Assembly (NCBI RefSeq): GCF_016616425.1
Contig: NZ_CP067101.1
Location: forward strand, 2,790,001 to 2,854,000
DNA from: Bradyrhizobium diazoefficiens
GTDB taxonomy: Bacteria > Pseudomonadota > Alphaproteobacteria > Rhizobiales > Xanthobacteraceae
Direction of reading: 5' to 3'
Length of the DNA stretch: 64,000 nucleotides
Positions 17,158 to 26,293 of the stretch are shown here, piece after piece (the first letter of the stretch is position 1; each line of letters opens with the position of its first letter). A program made the position numbers and the translations under genes. The notes beneath the pieces were generated by a model. That model did not search any database and was not told the origin of the DNA. It worked only from the letters and a program-made list of their open reading frames with translations.

Positions 17158-18756
17158 ATGAAAGACCCCGTGGACGTCCTGATCATCGGCGCCGGCGCTT
17201 CGGGCGCGGCGGTGGCGTGGTCGCTGGCCGAGACCAAGATGCACATTCTCTGCCTCGAGCAGGGCGGCTGGATGAACCCGGCGGAATATCCGAGCACCGG
17301 CCGAGACTGGGAGGCCAAATTCTACGGCGAATGGTCGTCGAGCCCGAATGTCCGCGGCCGGCCCGAGGACTATCCGATCAACGACGACAATTCGCCGATC
17401 AAGGTCGTCAACTACAATGCGGTCGGCGGCTCGACCGTGATGTACACCGCGCACTGGCCGCGGCTGCATCCCTCCGATTTCAAGGTGAGGACGCTGGACG
17501 GCGTCGCCGACGACTGGCCGATCGACTACGACGCGCTGACCCCGTTCTTCGAGGAGAACGACCGCATGATGGGCTCATCGGGGCTATCGGGGGATCCGCT
17601 CTCGCCGCTGACGCATCCGCCGATGCCGCAGCAGCCGCTCGGATTGTCCGGCGCCATCATCGGCAAGACCATGAACAAGCTCGGCTGGCACTGGTGGCCG
17701 TCGGACACGACGGTCGCGACCATGGACTATGAGGGCCGGGCGCGCTGCATCAATCTCGGCCATTGCACGCCGGCCTGCGCGCAAGGCGCAAAGTCTTCCA
17801 CCGACATCACCTATTGGCCGCACGCGGTTCGCGCCGGCGTCGAGCTGCGCACCCATTGCCGGGTGCGCGAGATCACCACCGATGAGAACGGCATGGCCTC
17901 GGGCGTGGTCTATTACGACAAGGACGGCGTCGAGCAGTTCCAGCCGGCGCATGTCGTCATCATTGCCTGCAACGGCGTCGGCACGCCGCGGCTGCTGCTG
18001 AACTCGGCGTCCTCTCGCTTCCCGAACGGTCTTGCCAATTCGTCAGGCCTCGTCGGCAAGAACCTGATGTTCCATCCCTACGCGCAGATCTATGGCTATG
18101 TGAAAGAGCCGACCGACAGCAACCGCGCACCGCCGACCTGCCTGTGGAGCAAGGAATGGTACGACACAGACCTGTCGCGCGGCTTCGTGCGCGGCTATGG
18201 CGTCCAGTTCGTGCGCGGCGCCGGGCCGGTGTTCGAGGCCGTCGTCAGCGAGCAGAAGGGCATCCTGCCATGGGGCGCCGATCATCATCGCGTCTTCCGC
18301 AAGCTCAACGGCCATCGGCTCGGCTTTTCCGCGATCTGCGAGGATTTGCCGGAGGAGCACAATCGCGTCACGCTCGATCCCGTCCTGAAGGACAGCCACG
18401 GCATTCCCGCGCCGAAGATCGACTACACGATCAGCGAGAACAGCCGGAAGATGATGGAGCATGCGCTCGCGCGCGGCCGGGAGGTTCTCGAGACGGCCGG
18501 GGCGACCGACATCTGCATCAACTCGCCGATCCCCTGGGGCGGCTGGCACCTGCTCGGCACCGCCCGCATGGGCACCGACCCGGAACGCTCCGTCGTCAAC
18601 GAATGGGGGCGCACGCACGACGTGAAGAACCTCTTCATCGTCGACGGCAGCATCTTCGTCACCTCGGGCGGCGTGAATCCGACGTCCACCATCCAGGCCC
18701 TCGCGCTCTACATCGCCGACCAGATGAAGCAGCGCCTCGCCAATTTGTTCGACTGA
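17158..18756 (+). CDS. GMC-family FAD-dependent oxidoreductase
   Basis: A 532-residue flavoprotein. The N-terminal Rossmann motif is VLIIGAGASGAAVAW. The middle has VGGSTVMYTAHWPR, the GMC block around the flavin. The C-terminus has GGWHLLGTARMG and VDGSIFVTSGGVNPTSTIQA, with the catalytic histidine expected in the HLLGT region. The profile fits the large subunit of membrane dehydrogenases of the gluconate 2-dehydrogenase or sorbitol type. GGGAGGAAAAGG upstream supports the ATG at 17158. The small subunit-like gene follows after 198 bases that contain a palindromic repeat. No cytochrome c subunit is nearby. Confidence 0.9.
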   Translation: MKDPVDVLIIGAGASGAAVAWSLAETKMHILCLEQGGWMNPAEYPSTGRDWEAKFYGEWSSSPNVRGRPEDYPINDDNSPIKVVNYNAVGGSTVMYTAHWPRLHPSDFKVRTLDGVADDWPIDYDALTPFFEENDRMMGSSGLSGDPLSPLTHPPMPQQPLGLSGAIIGKTMNKLGWHWWPSDTTVATMDYEGRARCINLGHCTPACAQGAKSSTDITYWPHAVRAGVELRTHCRVREITTDENGMASGVVYYDKDGVEQFQPAHVVIIACNGVGTPRLLLNSASSRFPNGLANSSGLVGKNLMFHPYAQIYGYVKEPTDSNRAPPTCLWSKEWYDTDLSRGFVRGYGVQFVRGAGPVFEAVVSEQKGILPWGADHHRVFRKLNGHRLGFSAICEDLPEEHNRVTLDPVLKDSHGIPAPKIDYTISENSRKMMEHALARGREVLETAGATDICINSPIPWGGWHLLGTARMGTDPERSVVNEWGRTHDVKNLFIVDGSIFVTSGGVNPTSTIQALALYIADQMKQRLANLFD

Positions 18757-18792
18757 TCATGACGAAGAATGAAGCGACCTCCGCGCTCGGTG

Positions 18793-18918
18793 CACCTCTC
18801 CCGCTTGCGGGAGAGGTCGGCCCAACGCGCCAGGTGAGGGTTCTCTCCTCTGGGGAAGCCCCTCTGTGGAGACACCCTCTCCCCAACCCTCCCGCGCAAG
18901 CGGGGGAGGGAGCGCACC
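18793..18918. repeat. Palindromic intergenic repeat, CACCTCTCCC type
   Basis: The element begins with a hairpin CACCTCTCCCGCTTGCGGGA and ends with CCCTCCCGCGCAAGCGGGGG, giving outer and inner inverted arms. The same family is present at 20551-20704 and as a part copy at 48063-48118. These are REP/BIME-like structures found between genes and often at transcript ends. Here it sits inside a probable operon between the GMC gene and its small subunit. Confidence 0.75.
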
Positions 18919-18954
18919 GTCAACTATGCCGCAACGTTTCAACGAGACAACAAA

Positions 18955-19404
18955 ATGACTGATCAACTCTCTCTCTCGCCGCGGCAGCGCGACGATCTCC
19001 ACACCATCGCTGCGATGATCATTCCACCGAGCGAGGAATACCGGGTGCCCGGTGCGGATGACGACGTCATCCAGGCCGATATCCTCGCAACGCTCGGCCG
19101 CGATACCAAATTGGTCGTGGCTGCGCTGGATCATCTGGCGCGGCTGGCGGGCCAACGACTTGCCGAGCTCGATACGGCGAAGCGCGATGCGGTGGCGCAG
19201 GAATTCCGCAGCTCCGGCGGGGTGGCCGCCGCAACCCTCGTCCGCGTAGTCTTGCAATGCTACTACCGTGACGACCGCGTGCTGCGCTCGCTCGGGCTGG
19301 AGCTGCGCGCGCCGTTCCCCAAGGGCCATGTGCTCCCCGACGGTGACTGGTCGCTGCTCGATCCTGTCAAGGCGAGGGCCGGCACGCTGCGGCGGGCGCC
19401 CTAG
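18955..19404 (+). CDS. Gluconate 2-dehydrogenase subunit 3-like protein
   Basis: A 149-residue protein resembling the small subunit family (PF13618-like): LSPRQRDDLHTIAAMIIPPS, DIL and LQCYYRDDRVLRSLG. In known systems it accompanies a GMC-type large subunit and helps export or assembly. It has no twin-arginine signal here, so localisation is uncertain. Its position just downstream of the GMC gene supports a complex of the two. Confidence 0.75.
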   Translation: MTDQLSLSPRQRDDLHTIAAMIIPPSEEYRVPGADDDVIQADILATLGRDTKLVVAALDHLARLAGQRLAELDTAKRDAVAQEFRSSGGVAAATLVRVVLQCYYRDDRVLRSLGLELRAPFPKGHVLPDGDWSLLDPVKARAGTLRRAP

Positions 19405-19495
19405 CCACCTTGGCAGTCCAGCTATGCGCCCCGAGCGGGCCACTTGCGCTGGAGGGGACAGGCCACCATCTGTCTGAGCCTCAAGGACTCTTGCC

Positions 19496-20515
19496 ATGCT
19501 GGATTTTACCTCGGATATCGCCGATGACGCACCGTCATCGCGAATGGAGGCGGCTGCTCCGGTCGATGACCGGGCGCCGCTGGATGCCTATTCCAATGCG
19601 GTGATCGATGTGACCGACCGCGTCGGGCCTGCGGTCGTGAGGGTCGAGACCGGGCCCAAGATACCGAACGGCCGCGAGCGCGGTGGGCTCGGTTCGGGTA
19701 TCGTGATCTCGCCGGACGGACTCGTTCTCACCAACAGCCACGTGGTCGGCATTTCGAAGGAGATCCGGCTGCGCGACGTCGAGGGCCATGTCGGCGAGGC
19801 CCAGGTGCTCGGCGTCGATCCGGATACGGATCTTGCGCTCCTCCGCGCCAATGGCGTGCGCCATTTGCCCTATGCCGCGCTCGGCAATTCCAAGACGTTG
19901 CGCCGCGGCCAGCTCGTGATCGCGATCGGCAATCCGCTCGGCTTCGAATCGACCGTGACCGCCGGCGTGGTCTCCGCGCTCGGACGCTCGATCCGCTCGG
20001 TCAGCGGGCGCACCATCGAGGACGTCATCCAGACCGATGCCGCGCTCAATCCCGGCAATTCCGGTGGGCCGCTGGTGTCGTCGAACGCCGAGGTGATCGG
20101 CATCAACACCGCCATCATCAACGGCGCGCAAGGCATCTGCTTCGCGGTTGCCAGCAACACCGCGCAATTCGTGCTGGCAGAGATCATCCGTCACGGCTAT
20201 GTCCGCCGCGCCTATATCGGCGTTGCCGGACAGACCGCGCCGATCCCGCGACGGCACGCGGTGCTGGCCGGCATCGACAACAAGATGGGCGCGCTGCTCG
20301 CCCAGATCGAGCCGGATGGACCGGCGGCGAAGGCGGGCCTGTTGCCCGGCGACGTCGTGATCAGGCTCGATGGCGTCGAGATCAACGGCGTCGACGATTT
20401 GATCCGCGTGCTCGACCGCGACCGGATCGGCCGGCGGCTTGCCATGGACGTGCTGCGGCTCGGCCGCCTGCGGGCGATCGACATCGACCCGATCGAGCGC
20501 AAGCCGGCGCGCTAA
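19496..20515 (+). CDS. Trypsin-like serine protease with PDZ domain (HtrA/DegP type)
   Basis: A 339-residue S1C protease. The catalytic triad is visible as LTNSHVV (His), DPDTDLALL (Asp) and NPGNSGGPL (Ser). One PDZ domain follows at about 235-325 (GLLPGDVVIRLDGVEINGVD). No signal peptide or transmembrane helix is seen at the N-terminus, which is instead acidic, so it may be cytoplasmic, in contrast to most DegP-like proteins. The single PDZ and 339-residue length resemble DegS more than DegP. It stands between two repeat elements. Confidence 0.9.
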   Translation: MLDFTSDIADDAPSSRMEAAAPVDDRAPLDAYSNAVIDVTDRVGPAVVRVETGPKIPNGRERGGLGSGIVISPDGLVLTNSHVVGISKEIRLRDVEGHVGEAQVLGVDPDTDLALLRANGVRHLPYAALGNSKTLRRGQLVIAIGNPLGFESTVTAGVVSALGRSIRSVSGRTIEDVIQTDAALNPGNSGGPLVSSNAEVIGINTAIINGAQGICFAVASNTAQFVLAEIIRHGYVRRAYIGVAGQTAPIPRRHAVLAGIDNKMGALLAQIEPDGPAAKAGLLPGDVVIRLDGVEINGVDDLIRVLDRDRIGRRLAMDVLRLGRLRAIDIDPIERKPAR

Positions 20516-20550
20516 AGCTTTTCTGGGTCCAAGCCGAGGACGCGGTGGTT

Positions 20551-20704
20551 CACCTCTCCCGAAGGGAGAGGTCGGATCGCATCGGCAGATGCGATCCGGG
20601 TGAGGGGTTACAGCCTCACTGATCGCTGCGGCCCCTCACCCGGATTGCTCGGGCGCGCAATTGCGCGCCAGAGCAATCCGACCTCTCCCCGCTGGGGAGA
20701 GGTG
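20551..20704. repeat. Palindromic intergenic repeat, CACCTCTCCC type
   Basis: The element starts CACCTCTCCCGAAGGGAGAG and ends CCTCTCCCCGCTGGGGAGAG plus GTG, so the two ends are inverted copies. Internal arms (GGATCGCATCGGCAGATGCG; GGATTGCTCGGGCGCGCAAT) form further hairpins. It occupies most of the gap between the HtrA-like and KstD-like genes and can fold into a long composite stem, likely acting at transcript ends. Confidence 0.8.
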
Positions 20705-20785
20705 AAGCTGCGGCATCACGCTATGGCCTATCTCTGCTCGGGCGAGGTATGACGGTGTCATGCCTGGTCCCCGGAAACCCACCAC

Positions 20786-22516
20786 ATGATGCCGACGCAC
20801 GAAACTTACGACGTCATTGTCATCGGCGCCGGCGCCGGTGGCATGACAGCGGCGGCCGTGGCCGCTGCTGAAGGCCTGCGCGTGCTGGTGATCGAGAAGA
20901 CCGCGTACGTCGGCGGCACCACCGCCTGGTCCGGCGGCATGGTCTGGATCCCTGCCAATGCCAAGATGAAGGAGGCGGGGCTCTCGGACAGCGTCGCGGA
21001 TGCCGTCCAGTATCTGTCGAGCACGGTGCCCGAGCCTGCCAATGCCGGCCTGCGCGCCGCCTTTCTCGCGCGCGGGCCCGAGGCGATTGGCTATCTCGAA
21101 GCCAACACCGAGGTTCGGCTTCAGCCCGTGACGGCCTATCCGGATTATTGTCCGGAGCGCCTGGGCGCGACATCAGGCGGTCGGGTGCTGGAGCCGATTG
21201 CGTTCGACGGCACGCTGTTGGGCGAGGGCTTTGCGCGGCTGCGCGCTCCGCTGCCGGAGTTCACGTTGTTTGGCGGGATGATGGTCAACCGGCTCGACAT
21301 CCCGCATCTGCGGCGCGTTGGAAAATCGCTGCGTTCGACCTTGCGCGCGGCGCGGCTGGTTTCCGCATACCTGCTGCAACGGCTGCGTAGCTCCCGCGGC
21401 ACCACACTGCACCTTGGCAATGCGCTTGCCGCGCGGCTCTATGCCTCGCTGCTGGCGCGGCAGGTCGAGATCCTCTTCAGTACGGATATCGAGGATCTGT
21501 CGATCCAGAGCGATCGCGTCGCGGGCGTGGTGATCCGTCACGGCTCGCGCGATCGACTGATTGCCGCGCGTCGCGGTGTGGTGCTGGCGACCGGCGGCTT
21601 CTCGCACGACGCTACTCTGCGCAAACGCTTCTTCCCGGCCGGCGCAGGTGTTATCTCAGCGACAAGCACATCAAGTGCGGGCGACGGTATTCGGCTTGCG
21701 AGCACGGCCGGTGCGGCGCTCAACACGGATGCGACCAGTCCGGCCTATTGGGTGCCGGCCTCGCTGTTCCGCCGCACTGACGGCAGCCGCGGCGTGTTCC
21801 CGCATACGGTGACTGATCGCGCCAAGCCGGGTGTGATCGCCGTCAATGCCGCAGGCCGACGCTTCATCAACGAGGCACTGTCCTACCACGAATTCGTGCT
21901 CGCCATGTTGCGTGACGGCAATGGCGAGCCGGACCGGCCGTTCCACCTGATCTGCGACCGCGCGTTCCTCTGGTCTTACGGCCTCGGCCGCATCAAGCCG
22001 TTCACCCGCAGCATCCGGCGCTATGTGGCGAGCGGCGAGTTGATCGAGGCACCTGATATCGCGCAGCTCGCGACCAAGATCGGCGTCAAGCCGTCCACCC
22101 TCACGGCGACGATCGTGAACTACAACGCCGATGCGCAGCAAGGCCGCGATCCCGAATTCGGCCGCGGCAGCACCATCTATCAGCGCCACCTCGGCGATAT
22201 CAACCACAAACCCAACCCGTGTGTCGCGACGATCGCGCGCGCGCCGTTCTTTGCGATGCGCATCCATCCAGCGGATCTCGGTACCGCGATCGGCATGAGG
22301 GTCGACGCGCAGGCCCGCGTGCTGCGCGAGGACGGCACGCCGATTGCCGGCCTCTATGCCTGCGGCAACGACATGGCCTCGATCATGAACGGGCATTATC
22401 CGGGGCCGGGCATCACGCTCGGACCGGCGCTGACGTTTGGCTACATCGCAGGCCGGCACCTGGCGGAGGGGAGTGCAGTGAGGGTCGCGTCAAACGTCGC
22501 CACGACGTCGCTCTAG
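20786..22516 (+). CDS. FAD-dependent oxidoreductase, 3-ketosteroid dehydrogenase/fumarate reductase-like
   Basis: A 576-residue flavoprotein. The N-terminal FAD motif is DVIVIGAGAGGMTAAAVAA, followed by YVGGTTAWSGG. The C-terminal block YACGNDMASIMNGHYPGPGI and TLGPALTFGYIAGRHLA is typical of the 3-oxosteroid 1-dehydrogenase (KstD) branch. RFINEALSYHEFV contains a likely active-site element. Candidates are dehydrogenation of a ketosteroid or another cyclic enone, but no steroid-degradation cluster is present, so the substrate is open. An ATG at 20789 is an alternative start. Confidence 0.85.
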   Translation: MMPTHETYDVIVIGAGAGGMTAAAVAAAEGLRVLVIEKTAYVGGTTAWSGGMVWIPANAKMKEAGLSDSVADAVQYLSSTVPEPANAGLRAAFLARGPEAIGYLEANTEVRLQPVTAYPDYCPERLGATSGGRVLEPIAFDGTLLGEGFARLRAPLPEFTLFGGMMVNRLDIPHLRRVGKSLRSTLRAARLVSAYLLQRLRSSRGTTLHLGNALAARLYASLLARQVEILFSTDIEDLSIQSDRVAGVVIRHGSRDRLIAARRGVVLATGGFSHDATLRKRFFPAGAGVISATSTSSAGDGIRLASTAGAALNTDATSPAYWVPASLFRRTDGSRGVFPHTVTDRAKPGVIAVNAAGRRFINEALSYHEFVLAMLRDGNGEPDRPFHLICDRAFLWSYGLGRIKPFTRSIRRYVASGELIEAPDIAQLATKIGVKPSTLTATIVNYNADAQQGRDPEFGRGSTIYQRHLGDINHKPNPCVATIARAPFFAMRIHPADLGTAIGMRVDAQARVLREDGTPIAGLYACGNDMASIMNGHYPGPGITLGPALTFGYIAGRHLAEGSAVRVASNVATTSL

Positions 22517-22530
22517 CGAACTCCACCGCT

Positions 22531-22637
22531 GTCATGCTCCGCGAAAGCCGGGCATCCAGTACGCCGCGGCTTCTCGGCTTCGTCGCACTGTCTCGGAGCA
22601 CTGGATCGCCCCGGTCAAGCCGGGCGATCACACTGAG
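22531..22637. repeat. Rhizobial repeat, GTCATGCTCCGCG...ACTGGATCGCC type
   Basis: The sequence contains GGGCATCCAGTACGCCGCGG, CTTCTCGG, then GCACTGGATCGCCCCGGTCA and AGCCGGGCGATCACAC. A second copy in the opposite orientation is at 50191-50297 (core CCGAGAAGCCGCGGAGTACT). It separates two convergent genes (the KstD-like gene and IorAB) and can form hairpins, so it may also act as a transcription end. Confidence 0.75.
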
Positions 22638-22658
22638 AGTGTGCTGATAGGCCTTCGC

Positions 22659-25600
22659 CTACTCCGCCGCCGCTGCAAAGCGGCTGTTGTCGAGTTCGGC
22701 CTCAAGCCGCGTCTTCTCGATCATCGCCTGCTTGATATTGGCTTCCTTGACGTGTCCGAAGCCGCGGATCGTCTCCGGCACACGCGCAAGCCGCGTCAGC
22801 AGCGGGATCTGCTCCCTGTTCAGTCCGGCGATCCGCTGGTCGATCATCGCCAGATAGTCGGCAACCAGCTTGCGCTCGGCCCGGCGCTCCTCGGTCCGGC
22901 CGAACGGATCGAACGCGCTGCCGCGCAGGAATTTCAGCTTGGCGAGAACGCGGAAGGCGTGGTTCATCCAGCCGCCGAACTCCTGCTTCCGGAGATGCCC
23001 CGTCGTCTTGTCGCGCCGTGCGAAGATCGGCGGTGCCAGGTGGTATCTCAGCGTGAAGTTGCCATCGAACTTTTCCGAGACGTTCTTCGCAAAGCTGCCG
23101 TCGGTATAGAGCCGCGCGACCTCGTACTCGTCCTTGTAGGACATCAGCTTGAACAGGTTTTTCGCGACCGCCTCGGTCAGCTCCGTGGACGCGGGCGAGG
23201 TGGCATTCTCGGCCTTCCGCACCTTGGCGACGGCCGCGAGGTAACGGGCGGCATAGGCCTTGTCCTGATAAGAGGTCAGGAATTCGGCTCGGGTCGCGAT
23301 GATGTCGTCGAGCGACTTCGTCGGCGCGGAAGCCCTGTTCTTGAACTGGAGCACGCTGCGCACGCGCGACATGTCGTGGGCGGCGAGGCGGCCCCAGGTG
23401 AAGGCGAGCTTGTTCATCTCGATCGCGGCGCCGTTGATCTCGATGGCGCGGAGCAGCGCCTCCAGCGATAGCGGGATCGCGCCTTTCTGGAAGGCAAATC
23501 CGAGCATGAAGGGATTGGTGGCAATGCTATCGCCCATCAGCGCCGCGGCAATGCCTGTCGCGTCGATGATGTCGAGATTCTGGTCGCCGACGGCGTCGCG
23601 CAGCACGGTCTGCATCGTGCCCATCTCGAAATCGAGGTCGGGGTTTTGCACGAAGCTGGCGGTCGGCTGCAAATCGGCGTTGATGTAGGCCTTCGTCGCG
23701 CCGCGTTCGGCGCGGCTGAGCGCGGCGGGACCTGCCGAGACGATCATGTCGCAGCCGAGGATGACGTCGGCGCCGCCGGTGGTGATGCGGACCGCGGAAA
23801 TGTCTTCCGGCCTCCGCGCGATGCGGACGTGGCTCATCACCGCGCCGTTCTTCTGCGACAGGCCGGTGAAATCCAGCGCCGAGCAGCCGCGGCCGTCGAC
23901 ATGGGCGGCCATGCCGAGCAGGGCGCCGATGGTGATGACGCCGGTGCCGCCGATGCCGGTGACGAGGATGTTGTAGGGGCCGTCCAGCTCACGCGCGGGC
24001 GGCAGCGGCAGGTCGGCGAACAGCTGACCTGAATCCGCCGTCGAGGTCTTCATCCGCTTCAGGCTGCCGCCATGCACGGTGACGAAGCTCGGGCAGAAGC
24101 CTTCGACGCAGGAAAAGTCCTTGTTGCAGTTCGACTGGTCGATCTGGCGCTTGCGGCCGAACTCGGTCTCCAGCGGCTGCACCGAGACGCAGTTGGAGGC
24201 CTGCGAGCAATCGCCACAGCCTTCACAGACGAGTTCGTTGATGAAGGCGCGCTTGGCGGGATCGGGATAGAGCCCGCGCTTGCGGCGGCGGCGTTTCTCC
24301 GCGGCGCAGGTCTGGTCGTAGATCACGACCGTGAGGCCCTCGATGTCGCGCAGCTCGCGCTGCACGGCGTCGAGCTCGCGGCGGTGGTGGATGGTCGCGC
24401 CTTGCGGGAAGTAATCTCCTTGCGGATATTTGCCCGGATCGTCCGAGACGATCGCGAGCCGCTTCACGCCCTCGGCCCAGACCTGATGCGCGATCTGCGC
24501 GACGTTGAAGCTGCCTTCGGCCGGCTGGCCGCCGGTCATGGCGACGGCGTCGTTGTAGAGAATCTTGTAGGTGATGTTGATGCCGGCGGCGGAGGCCGCG
24601 CGCAGCGCGAGAAGACCGGAATGGGTATAGGTACCGTCGCCGAGATTCTGGAAGATGTGCCTCTCGCTCGTGAAGGGCGCTTGCCCGATCCAGTTCACGC
24701 CCTCGGCGCCCATATGCGAGATCAGATCGGTGCGGCGGGTCGGCATGCTCAGCGCCATGCCGTGGCAGCCGATGCCGGCCATGGCGCGGCTGCCTTCGGG
24801 CACGCGCGTCGAGGTGTTGTGCGGACAGCCCGAGCAGAAGAACGGTGTGCGCGCGAGCTTGATCGGCGCGCTGGTGGTGACGGGATGGTCGAAGGCCTCG
24901 AGCCGGGCGAGGCGCTGCTCCAGCAACGGGCTGTGATGGCCGAGCTTGCGCAGGCGCGCCACCAGCGCGCCCGCGACGATGGTCGGCGTCAGTTCGCCCT
25001 CGCTCGGCAGCAGCGGTGCGCCGTGCTCGTCGCGCTTGCCCGCGATCGTGGGGCGCTTCGACGCATCGATATTGTAGAGGATGCGCATCAGCTGGTCTTC
25101 GATGAAGCCGCGCTTTTCCTCGACCACGAGAACATCCTGAAGACCTTCGGCGAAGCGCTTGGCGCCGCTTTCCTCCAGCGGCCAGGTCAGCGCGACCTTG
25201 TAGATGCGCAAGCCCAGATCCTGCGCGTCCTTGTCGGTAATGCCCAAGTCGGCGAGGGCCTGACGGAGGTCGAGATAGGCTTTGCCGGTCGCGACGATGC
25301 CGAGACGTGCCGGCTTGGAATCGAGCACGATGCGGTCGAGCTGGTTGGCGCGGGCAAAGGCCTGCACCGCGGCCATCTTCGGCCCGAACAGGCGCTTCTC
25401 GGCCTCCAGCGGCGGGTCGGGCCAGCGGATGTTGAGGCCGCCGGGCGGCATCTCGAACTCGTCGGGGAGCTTGATCTGGACGCGTTCGGGATCGCTATAG
25501 ATCGACGCCGAACTCTCGACCGTCTCGCTGATCGCCTTGAAGCCGACCCAGCAGCCGGAGAAGCGCGACAGCGCGAAACCATAGAGGCCGAGATCGAGAT

Positions 25601-26135
25601 AATCCTGGAGTGTCGCGGGATTGATCACGGGGATCAGCGCCGCTGCGAACACCTGTTCGCTCTGATGCGCCAGCGTCGAGGACTGGCAGCCGTGGTCGTC
25701 GCCGGCCAGCGCCAGCACGCCGCCGTGAAGCGAGCTGCCGGCGGCATTGGCATGCTTGAGCGCATCGACCGAGCGGTCGACGCCCGGGCCCTTGCCGTAC
25801 CAGATGCCGAACACGCCATCGACCTTGGCGCCGGGAAACAGCCCGACCTGCTGGCTGCCCCAGACCGCGGTCGCCGCGAGATCCTCGTTCAGGCCGGGGA
25901 CGAAGGCGATATCGTGCTGCTGGAGCTGCGCCTTCGCGCGCCACAGCGCGTGGTCATACATGCCGAGCGGAGAACCGCGATAGCCTGAGATGAATCCGCC
26001 GGTGTTGAGCCCCTGAAGCCGGTCGCGTTCGCGCTGCAGCATGGGCAATCGAACCAGGGCCTGAGTGCCGGAGAGGAAGATCCGCTTCGATTCGAGCCGG
26101 TATTTATCGTCCAGCTCGACCTGCATGAGCGTCAT
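22659..26135 (-). CDS. Indolepyruvate ferredoxin oxidoreductase, fused alpha-beta type
   Basis: A 1158-residue fusion. The N-terminal third is the 2-oxoacid:ferredoxin oxidoreductase domain I (FISGYRGSPLG, LNEDLAATAVWGSQQ). The middle carries the ThDP-binding domain (GIGCHGMALSM, QNLGDGTYTHSGLLALRAA, NDAVAMTGGQP) and a cysteine cluster (CEGCGDCSQASNC, then NKDFSCVEGFC) for iron-sulfur binding. The gamma-type domain begins near residue 730 (TGIGGTGVITIGALLG). A C-terminal region of about 180 residues (DUF6537-like) follows. The enzyme decarboxylates aryl pyruvates to the CoA thioester with reduction of ferredoxin. The start at 26135 is supported by AAGGA eight bases upstream. It is divergent from the hotdog-like gene. 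Confidence 0.92.
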   Translation of the reverse strand: MTLMQVELDDKYRLESKRIFLSGTQALVRLPMLQRERDRLQGLNTGGFISGYRGSPLGMYDHALWRAKAQLQQHDIAFVPGLNEDLAATAVWGSQQVGLFPGAKVDGVFGIWYGKGPGVDRSVDALKHANAAGSSLHGGVLALAGDDHGCQSSTLAHQSEQVFAAALIPVINPATLQDYLDLGLYGFALSRFSGCWVGFKAISETVESSASIYSDPERVQIKLPDEFEMPPGGLNIRWPDPPLEAEKRLFGPKMAAVQAFARANQLDRIVLDSKPARLGIVATGKAYLDLRQALADLGITDKDAQDLGLRIYKVALTWPLEESGAKRFAEGLQDVLVVEEKRGFIEDQLMRILYNIDASKRPTIAGKRDEHGAPLLPSEGELTPTIVAGALVARLRKLGHHSPLLEQRLARLEAFDHPVTTSAPIKLARTPFFCSGCPHNTSTRVPEGSRAMAGIGCHGMALSMPTRRTDLISHMGAEGVNWIGQAPFTSERHIFQNLGDGTYTHSGLLALRAASAAGINITYKILYNDAVAMTGGQPAEGSFNVAQIAHQVWAEGVKRLAIVSDDPGKYPQGDYFPQGATIHHRRELDAVQRELRDIEGLTVVIYDQTCAAEKRRRRKRGLYPDPAKRAFINELVCEGCGDCSQASNCVSVQPLETEFGRKRQIDQSNCNKDFSCVEGFCPSFVTVHGGSLKRMKTSTADSGQLFADLPLPPARELDGPYNILVTGIGGTGVITIGALLGMAAHVDGRGCSALDFTGLSQKNGAVMSHVRIARRPEDISAVRITTGGADVILGCDMIVSAGPAALSRAERGATKAYINADLQPTASFVQNPDLDFEMGTMQTVLRDAVGDQNLDIIDATGIAAALMGDSIATNPFMLGFAFQKGAIPLSLEALLRAIEINGAAIEMNKLAFTWGRLAAHDMSRVRSVLQFKNRASAPTKSLDDIIATRAEFLTSYQDKAYAARYLAAVAKVRKAENATSPASTELTEAVAKNLFKLMSYKDEYEVARLYTDGSFAKNVSEKFDGNFTLRYHLAPPIFARRDKTTGHLRKQEFGGWMNHAFRVLAKLKFLRGSAFDPFGRTEERRAERKLVADYLAMIDQRIAGLNREQIPLLTRLARVPETIRGFGHVKEANIKQAMIEKTRLEAELDNSRFAAAAE

Positions 26136-26293
26136 TTCAAGGGTCCTTGTTATCAGGCGAAGGATTTTGCGCCGCGGGAGGCTTGCGGCTTTGCGGAACG
26201 GAGGTCCCAGTCAAGAGCATGGGCCGGCGAAGTCAATATCGCTGGCCGCATCCGTGGCGCTCCTGCTACTCATGGCTTCCAATGGAGAACATC

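Noticed and set aside
24072..25988. Long plus-strand open frame opposite the IorAB fusion
   Set aside because: It is fully antisense to a well-conserved gene; the translated product is Ala/Arg/Gly-rich with no domain, as expected from GC-rich antisense frames.
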